Positions 58,262-64,000 of a DNA stretch of 64,000 nucleotides are shown here, in pieces (within the stretch, counting starts at the first letter, position 1; each line of letters begins with the position of its first letter). The position numbers and the translations under genes were made by a program. The notes beneath the pieces are model-generated. The model worked only from the letters and a program-made list of their open reading frames with translations. It did not search any database and had not been told where the DNA came from. This stretch comes from Parelaphostrongylus tenuis (lineage: Eukaryota > Nematoda > Chromadorea > Rhabditida > Metastrongylidae), in the NCBI GenBank assembly GCA_019055375.1, contig JAHQIW010000415.1, positions 62,001 through 126,000 on the forward strand. The letters are read 5' to 3'.

Positions 58262-58784
58262 GAGGATAGCCGAGCTAGGACGCTTCTATGTGGACTTGCG
58301 GGAGGGTGTTGAGTGAGGAGCCACACCTTGTTTATTGATGAAGTGCATCACCATACACTGCCGTCTTATTTTAGTGTGCTTAGAAGATATGGAGGAATTT
58401 CTGCTCGTCATGTCAAAGTGACTTATATTCGTTTATGTGACTACATACATATATGAGCCATTAATAATTCATTTTTCCACTTATGCAGCTCAACAAAAAC
58501 TACTGAAGTGAGGTAATCTATTTGTTAAGCATAGTAAGGCAGCTACCGTTCTTGTTCTATCTCCCAAAACTCCAAGGATAATTCCATTGACTCTCCTAAC
58601 TTCTATTAAACTGCAGAACAATGATGTAAAATATGTTTGTTTTTGGCATTAATTGTAGGCCTCTGTTGGAAGCAATTACGAAAAATTGAGGGTAAAATAG
58701 AAAATTTTCAACTTACAGTACAAATCGAAGAGCCACACGAGTAACTATTGACGGTCTTTCCACTAGCTTCTGTTTTCGTCCTGA

Positions 58785-60060
58785 AATCAGCAAACCTCAT
58801 TCTCTTTAGTTTTTATCCAACCAGCATATTGAAAAGCTGAGTTATCGAATTTCTTCGAAAGCTTGGCTAAGAATGAACCTATTGTGCCTTTTGTCACTGG
58901 ATTCCTTCCAAGAATAGGTTTACTCCTAGCTGAAATTCCTACTAATTGTCCTAATCATGCAGTATAGATAAGCCTGCGAAAAAAGCGCTTTGCTGGAACA
59001 CATCACTCTACTTTTTTAATTGAAATAGTGGACTTTTACTTTATATGAAGTGTATTATAGAAATCAACCAATCATCATACTTCATACAGTATTTCGAGCC
59101 GACGGTACATACCGCGTTCGCTTTTGGCTTGTGATTGCTCGTTGTTGTTTCTGTAATATTTCTTTGAGATGCGTCGTAGTGTAACATTATGCTTTGTGGA
59201 AAACATTCTTTAAAATCTCAGAAATGCTGAAATACGAGTAAAACTTAGAACTTTAGTTGGTCTTCAAGCTCCCTAATCCTTTGCAGGGGCACATCTATCA
59301 TACCCGCAACACAGCAGAGCCATGGATCGAAGCCTAACCGAGATTGAGAGTATGGTTATACATCAAAGGATGCTGAGTGATATGCAAGCTTGAAACATCG
59401 GGAGGGTGCTGAACCCACTTTTTGCCCACACCGAGAGTGCATGTATCACTGCACCATCAAGGCCATCGCTCTGCCAGTCATCAGCAATTAACCCCGTCAA
59501 CGGCCTTAACTGGAAAGCACACGTAGGGTGAACGCATTTGAGCTGACAGCTATTGGATATATATATATATATATATATACTTAATTTATAAATTCTTAGT
59601 TTATTGCTCTTGTAACTGTGTCATGATGTTTCGATATTTCACCTAAGAATGCTAACTAATGTAAAACTTGAAACGTCAGGGAAGTTGAACCAGCGCAAAA
59701 CATACCGGGGGTGCGTCAAGTTCAAAGTTTTCTTCGTATCTCAACATTCTGGTAGTCGTATTTCATATTGCACTCTACCATGAAAACAACAGACAGAAAA
59801 TGAAACTCAATTCCCTGTAGTCTCGAGAGCAGTTTAAGAAAGCGATAAGGTAGTGTAATGATTCAAAATAAATTTTCGCTACTGCATGATGCAGTGCGAC
59901 CTCCTAAGTCATATTGAAAAACCAGTCAGAGCTGCTTAATACACTAAATCCGATTTTTTTCCTGTTTTAGTTGAGAATAAAGCTAAATCAAAGCATGGGA
60001 AACAAAGCATCACATTGAGATGACCATGGTACATCGCTTTCATTCTAAAAAGGTGAAAAA
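58785..60060. other. Intron 1 of Ly6 gene A with repeat S4 and an (AT)n tract
   Basis: Holds the S4 repeat (59370-59555), an (AT)n run at about 59558-59579, and a second weak S4-like patch (GAAACGTCAGGGAAGTTGAA, 59679-59698). A 50-codon open minus-strand frame near 58800-58945 has no Ly6 features. Confidence 0.5.
59370..59555 (-). repeat. Short repeat family S4, copy 2
   Basis: Contains GAGGGTGCTGAACCCAC, CACACCGAGAGTGCATG, ATCACTGCACCATCAAGG, CAGTCATCAGCAATTAACCC and TGAGCTGACAGCTATTGGAT in the same order as the copies at 55790 and 63085. Confidence 0.6.
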
Positions 60061-60187
60061 TCCTTACCTGTGTAGCACTTAATCGCTACTGCGACAGCAA
60101 CCAGCGTAAGAAAACGACGAAAAATCGGAGCGATAGCATTTCTACTTGGTGCACGACTATCTTCAGTGAAGCACTTTATACTGCGTT

Positions 60188-60572
60188 CTATTCGATAAGC
60201 GAATCCACGCCCAAAATGTCCATATTGGCGATTGCGGTAGTTTCATCATAAACGATCAATTCCACCACCTCTGGAGTCTCCAAAACCTCATAAACCCTTG
60301 TGTTTACACAGCAGTCCAAATTTCTACCCACATAATGAAATTTGCTATGTGGCAAGGTGAATACCATTTTTATGAATTTTTTAGGCAACAATGCCATGTG
60401 TGAAAATGGTTGCAGCAACAGAAGCTTCGGTTAACAGAACAGCCTTGTTTTCACTTCCTGGAGACATTTCTCTCGCCAGTACATTCTCAGTTCTCCAACA
60501 TAGATTAGACCTTATAAACCACCACAAGATTCTCTTGCCTTCTGAACTTTTTTTTTCTGGAAAAAAAGGCAA
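60188..60572 (-). pseudogene. Possible Pif1/Helitron-type helicase remnant
   Basis: The minus-strand frame 60418-60188 ends VVELIVYDETTAIANMDILG. This resembles the Walker B region of Pif1-like helicases (a hydrophobic run, then DE, then a residue pair before a helix). The upstream part FTLPHSKFHYV recalls the FKLP-type segment that precedes it. A frameshift separates another open stretch (60572-60381). No Walker A motif was found. Tentative; it could also be chance or an unrelated exon. Confidence 0.3.
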
Positions 60573-60579
60573 TTCTTAA

Positions 60580-61765
60580 AAGTATATCTGCCTATAGCTG
60601 CTCAACCGTAGGGAAATGGCTTACACAATCAGGCTCACCATCGTAGTTTGAAGCCCGAAATACCATCATTGCCATGACAAGGTGGCAAACCGTTAGAAAG
60701 GCATGTATTTCCTTTTGCAAATATCAAGAAAATGATACACATTTTTTGTAGATCCTCATATAGGCTACGAAACACTAGCCGCTCGGATCAGACCCGGTAG
60801 GTTAGACTACAAGACAAGGATTCGCACCTGAATGGAATCGCTTTCAGCTGTCTTTCTTATCAGATAAAGTCAATTGCCCTATTACGTGATGCTTATAAAG
60901 AATTGGTGTCGAAGGTTTGGTGGTCGACCCCACTTAACACCCTGCGCGTGAGCTAGTACCCAACCGCCTCTACGATTCTTTGTGCAGCTCTGAAATCTGT
61001 ATAATCTGACCTGATAGAAAAGAGGGGAATTGTATAGGTTTGGATACTATACCCCTTTAAGGGCCGCGCCATTACTTAATTGCATGAAGTATGTAAAATT
61101 CATCTTACTAGCTGAAAATTGGAAAACAATGAATAGTTTGTCAAAATAGTGCTGCTTATTGTATGCGATTCCCTTCATCGATAATTCTTAATGTTTTTAT
61201 TGTTAGTGCACTTTAAATTGCTATTTCTCAGATTAACGATCGGTATCGTTCGAATTCTCTATTCATAACTATTGTGTGCGAAAAACAGATAGAAAGATAC
61301 GGTGATCTTCCGCTATATCCACCCTGTATGATCTCTTTGCTAAAAACGTTCCTTTCATTTTCGCAAAACTTCTTGGCTATTATGTGATAGCTAAAATCAA
61401 GTGAGTTTTTATTGCACTGTCCGTTTTACATCCATGCATTTCTAACCGAATAAAACTTTTTCACCAGCGATTATTAATCATTAGATAGGGCAAATCTTAG
61501 CAATTTCAGCGATGTTTTTCGATTTTGGAACCGAACAATTTGAGCGCTGTAACAATCAAAAGATAGGTTCCGCTAATTTGAATCACTTTCGATGTTCACA
61601 TCCTGCATTGACTTCTTGGTAAAAGCGGATTTTCTAATTTTTTTAGAGTCTGATAGCTATCTAACAGCTGAAATCGCGACAAATTTGGACTTTTGAACTT
61701 CTACATCGTGTTATGACGAGTAGCATAATGAGATGGTGTAGAACTTTACATTAAACTTTGATCCG
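60580..61765. other. No gene seen; R5-like piece near 61480-61600
   Basis: Mostly unassigned AT-rich DNA. At 61480-61600 the words GCAAATCTTAGCAATTTCAG and GAGCGCTGTAACAATCAAAA recall repeat R5. Confidence 0.4.
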
Positions 61766-61847
61766 TCACTACGAAGTAAAGACTGCGTAGATCAACATTC
61801 TCCAGCAGCAGTGATAGGAAGAATTCAAATTCTCTAGTGAAGAGATA

Positions 61848-61965
61848 AGGAGAAACAATCTCACGTTATATGATTCTTGTGTGAATTTATTCATTACATT
61901 CAGGTAAGCACGGCCCTCTGCAGAACCTTCTGCAGCGCTGAATATGCTTGCGAGCTGAGCGCGGT
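61848..61965 (-). other. Possible exon, unassigned
   Basis: An open minus-strand stretch (NRAQLASIFSAAEGSAEGRA then YLNVMNKFTQESYN) is followed by a donor-like AAC|GTGAGATT. An acceptor-like CGCGCTCAG lies at about 61951-61959. The helix-rich composition would suit a secreted nematode protein, but I cannot name a family, and the upstream Met-led stretch at about 62150 (MMAGNLIFASAFIA) is only suggestive. Confidence 0.28.
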
Positions 61966-62439
61966 TACTCAATATTTATGATTGTATATAACACATACGA
62001 TTAGCATTTCACTATTTCCTTGAAGTAATTTAACAGTAAAATGAAGGCCCTCACCAAATACTCGTAAAATACAATGATCGCTTCGATGCGATTTCTCTTG
62101 AAACTATGGTGCTATGAAAGCCGACGCAAAAATTAGGTTACCAGCCATCATAATATCTAAGTGCATTATCCATGATGTTAATAAATGTTCCGGCACTATA
62201 GATTCGTTCTTCTTCTAGTGAAGCACTGCTTCATCCCTCTCGACGATAGTGCTATTAGTAGTGGGATTCGACACAGTGACTGTGCTGTTAATGTTCGGAA
62301 TCGTTACTAGACTTACTAAGAGACCGATATCACAGCCATTATTCATAAATGGTTTAGAGGGGGCGTTTGAGTATTATACTACCAGGGTCTTAGCAAGCTG
62401 TGCTTTACATTAGGCTACACGTTTGCCAAACTGGATGAC

Positions 62440-63060
62440 GCGAAAGACACTTCAGATGTGATCCGTCATGGTTTCGAAGGATCGATATGACTATCCGATA
62501 AAAATTATGTTTGCTCTGCTCATCAGTGGTGACCCAACTGTGCACACATGCGCCCTATTATCACAATCTCCACCAGACGGTCGGCCTATTGACAAATTCC
62601 GCGTAAACACTTAGTACGTACAGAGCAGGGCAAGCACGAATTTAAACCCTCTACAACCGATGTATAAACGAAAAGACTTTATTTCAACATTTCTGGGCCA
62701 TAAAGGCAGGCGTTCACAAATAATAAACAGCATTATTCTAATTGTTATTTCACTGTCTCTTTTTAGCGTCATGTGAAGCAACGTCAGAGTACATTGACAG
62801 GCGGCATATTGACATCAGAAGTCAACCACACTGAAGATCCATCTACACACCGTCTATATAGTGGATAAAAACTGCTTCACTGTCTAAATCACTAGCAGAG
62901 AGCAAACCCGATTTTGAAGTGGCTTTGTGATTGAAGATAGTTTCAGTCACTGGAAATCATTCATTCAATCAAATTATGAGTAAAGTTGACTGCATTAAAT
63001 CATTCTGACGCTTTGAACTACGACGTCAGCTACATAGTCAACCAAATACATCCTTAGAGT
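62440..63060. repeat. Interspersed repeat R6, copy 2
   Basis: Colinear with 52840-53540 in the same orientation. Shared blocks include AAAATTATGTTTGCTCTGC and AACTGTGCACACATGC. More diverged and not open in any frame. Confidence 0.55.
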
Positions 63061-63084
63061 GCATAACAAGGCCCAAGAATGATA

Positions 63085-63300
63085 GCTGATTTACAAAACG
63101 TTGAACCTCAAGAGGAGTTGAGCCCATTTTTCAACCGTGTTAGGGGCGCGTGCTATCACACTGCACCATGGGGCCTCTTGCTCCTTCTTACTCTTTCTGT
63201 TACATTAAACATCGAATAGACATTGCAGCTGTCAGCAACCAACCTTCACGGGTTTGGCTAGGTAAGCATATATTGCCGCTGCACCCGCTTGAGCTGACGG
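63085..63300 (-). repeat. Short repeat family S4, copy 3, tRNA-like head
   Basis: The minus strand has CATGGTGCAGTGTGATAGCA (A-box-like) and a GGGCTCAACTC segment in the B-box position. The downstream body has CAGCAACCAACCTTCACGGG and TGAGCTGACGGCTATCGCAT. Probably another tRNA-derived short element. Confidence 0.5.
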
Positions 63301-63384
63301 CTATCGCATATGAGAAATCCACAAAAATTCTTGATTGTCTTTACGATAGTATTATGATGACACAATTATATTTCAGAGATTCTA

Positions 63385-63775
63385 CGTATTGTTCGTTTCA
63401 AGTGTTTCTTTGAAGCACGTTCAAAATTCAATATATCTGATGATCATATTTTGAGCCAAAGGCTACACGACATGTTGGATCAGAAAATAATCATCAGATG
63501 TATTGAATTTTGAGCGTGGCTTTGAAAGAACACTCGAAACAGTCGGTCTGATTTTTAAAGTTCAGCTCAAGAGTAATCGAGTGTAAAACACTGCCGATCT
63601 AGTTATTTATGTTACTTTAAGGCCTTTTATAATTGTACGTCGTCGCCTACTCTATTAGGTGGGTGTAGGACCTCCGAGAGGATAGGCTAAAAGACGAAGA
63701 CCTGCACATCTTACGGGCTGCCAAAGGCGAAACACATGTATTGGACTGCACAAGTGCCCGTAAAAGACCACATGA
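63385..63775. mobile_element. Foldback element F3, copy at 63.4 kb
   Basis: A hairpin of about 60-bp arms (GTTCGTTTCAAGTGTTTC..ATTCAATATATCTGATGATC, mirrored by CATCAGATGTATTGAATTTT..AACACTCGAAACAG) is followed by GTACGTCGTCGCCTACTC. The end reads GGCGAAACACATGTATTGG and CACAAGTGCCCGTAAAAGAC. Same order as 2838-3218. Confidence 0.7.
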
Positions 63776-64000
63776 CATTTTGGCTCAAAAAATAAATATC
63801 AGTTATATTGAATCTACTTATTATTGCATTTACAGCTACAACATTACAACATTGCTAGAAAAGCAATAGAATAAAGAATCCCTGTAGATTGCACAAACAA
63901 GATTCGATGACTAACACTCTCTGAACAGAACTTCGTAGCAATTTTGTATCAAAGATAATCGTGGAATATAGACATAATAAGAACGAAATCCATTTGATTC
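63776..64000. other. No gene seen
   Basis: AT-rich end of the window without recognisable features. Confidence 0.35.

Larger units (their letters stand above)
54711..60139 (-). pseudogene. Ly6/uPAR-like protein, gene A, frameshifted paralog of gene B
   Basis: Three minus-strand exons. Exon 1 (60139-60068) has ATG with MLSLRFFV, then in the next frame LTLVAVAVAIKCYTG, a signal-peptide end and the first Ly6 cysteine, before CAG|GTAAGG. Exon 2 (58780-58717) reads TKTEASGKTVNSYSCGSSIC, with the same start and end phases as exon 2 of gene B. Exon 3 (54846-54711) starts TDGCHQSSK in phase 0, then changes frame at an A-run into GGTVCCCSKDLCNSAS and a hydrophobic GPI-type tail ending LLKLLLF. Compared with gene B, single-base indels are needed in exon 1 (two) and exon 3 (one). 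Intron 2 is filled with foldbacks, RTE pieces and a microsatellite. It is either a pseudogene or an intact gene with homopolymer sequencing errors. A GPI-anchored or secreted protein is expected from the fold; ligand unknown. Confidence 0.65.

Noticed and set aside
54847..58716. An extra Cys-bearing Ly6 exon between exon 2 and exon 3 of gene A
   Set aside because: Gene B shows that exon 2 joins directly to the last exon in phase 0, so none is needed, and none was found.

Overview
The window looks like TE-rich intergenic and intronic DNA from a parasitic nematode, most likely a strongylid or hookworm-like genome. I infer this from a nematode-type chemoreceptor gene with small exons, two Ly6/three-finger genes with nematode-like introns, and RTE, Penelope, mariner and piggyBac remnants. 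The DNA is AT-rich. There is no bacterial, organellar or rRNA sequence, no canonical tRNA gene and no CRISPR. Long open frames are rare. The host genes I found had to be assembled by eye from short exons using splice-site phase.

Layout. 0.6-6.8 kb (minus strand): a 7TM chemoreceptor gene. Five exons join in phase through TM1-TM5, with one in-frame TGA in TM3 and a 4.1 kb intron full of foldback elements and a SINE. 6.8-14.3 kb: mostly featureless, with a mariner remnant near 9.9 kb and two unassigned non-ATG reading frames. 14.35-19.76 kb: a 985-bp tandem duplication joined to a nearly full-length, decayed RTE retrotransposon (minus), itself interrupted by a SINE with a 13-bp target duplication. 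19.9-22.2 kb: mariner N-terminal remnant and a Penelope-like element carrying a GIY-YIG domain. 24.4-27.7 kb: a second long RTE copy (minus). 28.7-33.8 kb: tRNA-derived SINEs and foldback elements. 33.9-35.35 kb (minus): an intact-looking pair of Ly6 exons. 37-44.2 kb: foldbacks, a GC-richer island, a GPCR TM7-like fragment, two Penelope fragments and a fragment of a second RTE lineage. 45.3-47.4 kb: a cluster of degenerate repeats. 50.5-51.6 kb: a dead piggyBac transposase. 54.7-60.1 kb (minus): a second Ly6 gene, frameshifted and split by a large palindrome, RTE pieces and a microsatellite. 60.2-64 kb: a possible helicase remnant and more repeats.

There is no operon-like or multi-gene system. 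The coherent biology is a pair of paralogous Ly6-type surface or secreted proteins and a chemoreceptor, in a landscape of retrotransposons, at least three tRNA-derived short repeat families and several foldback elements. Near-identical repeat pairs differ mainly in homopolymer lengths, so some frameshifts could be sequencing error rather than true gene death.
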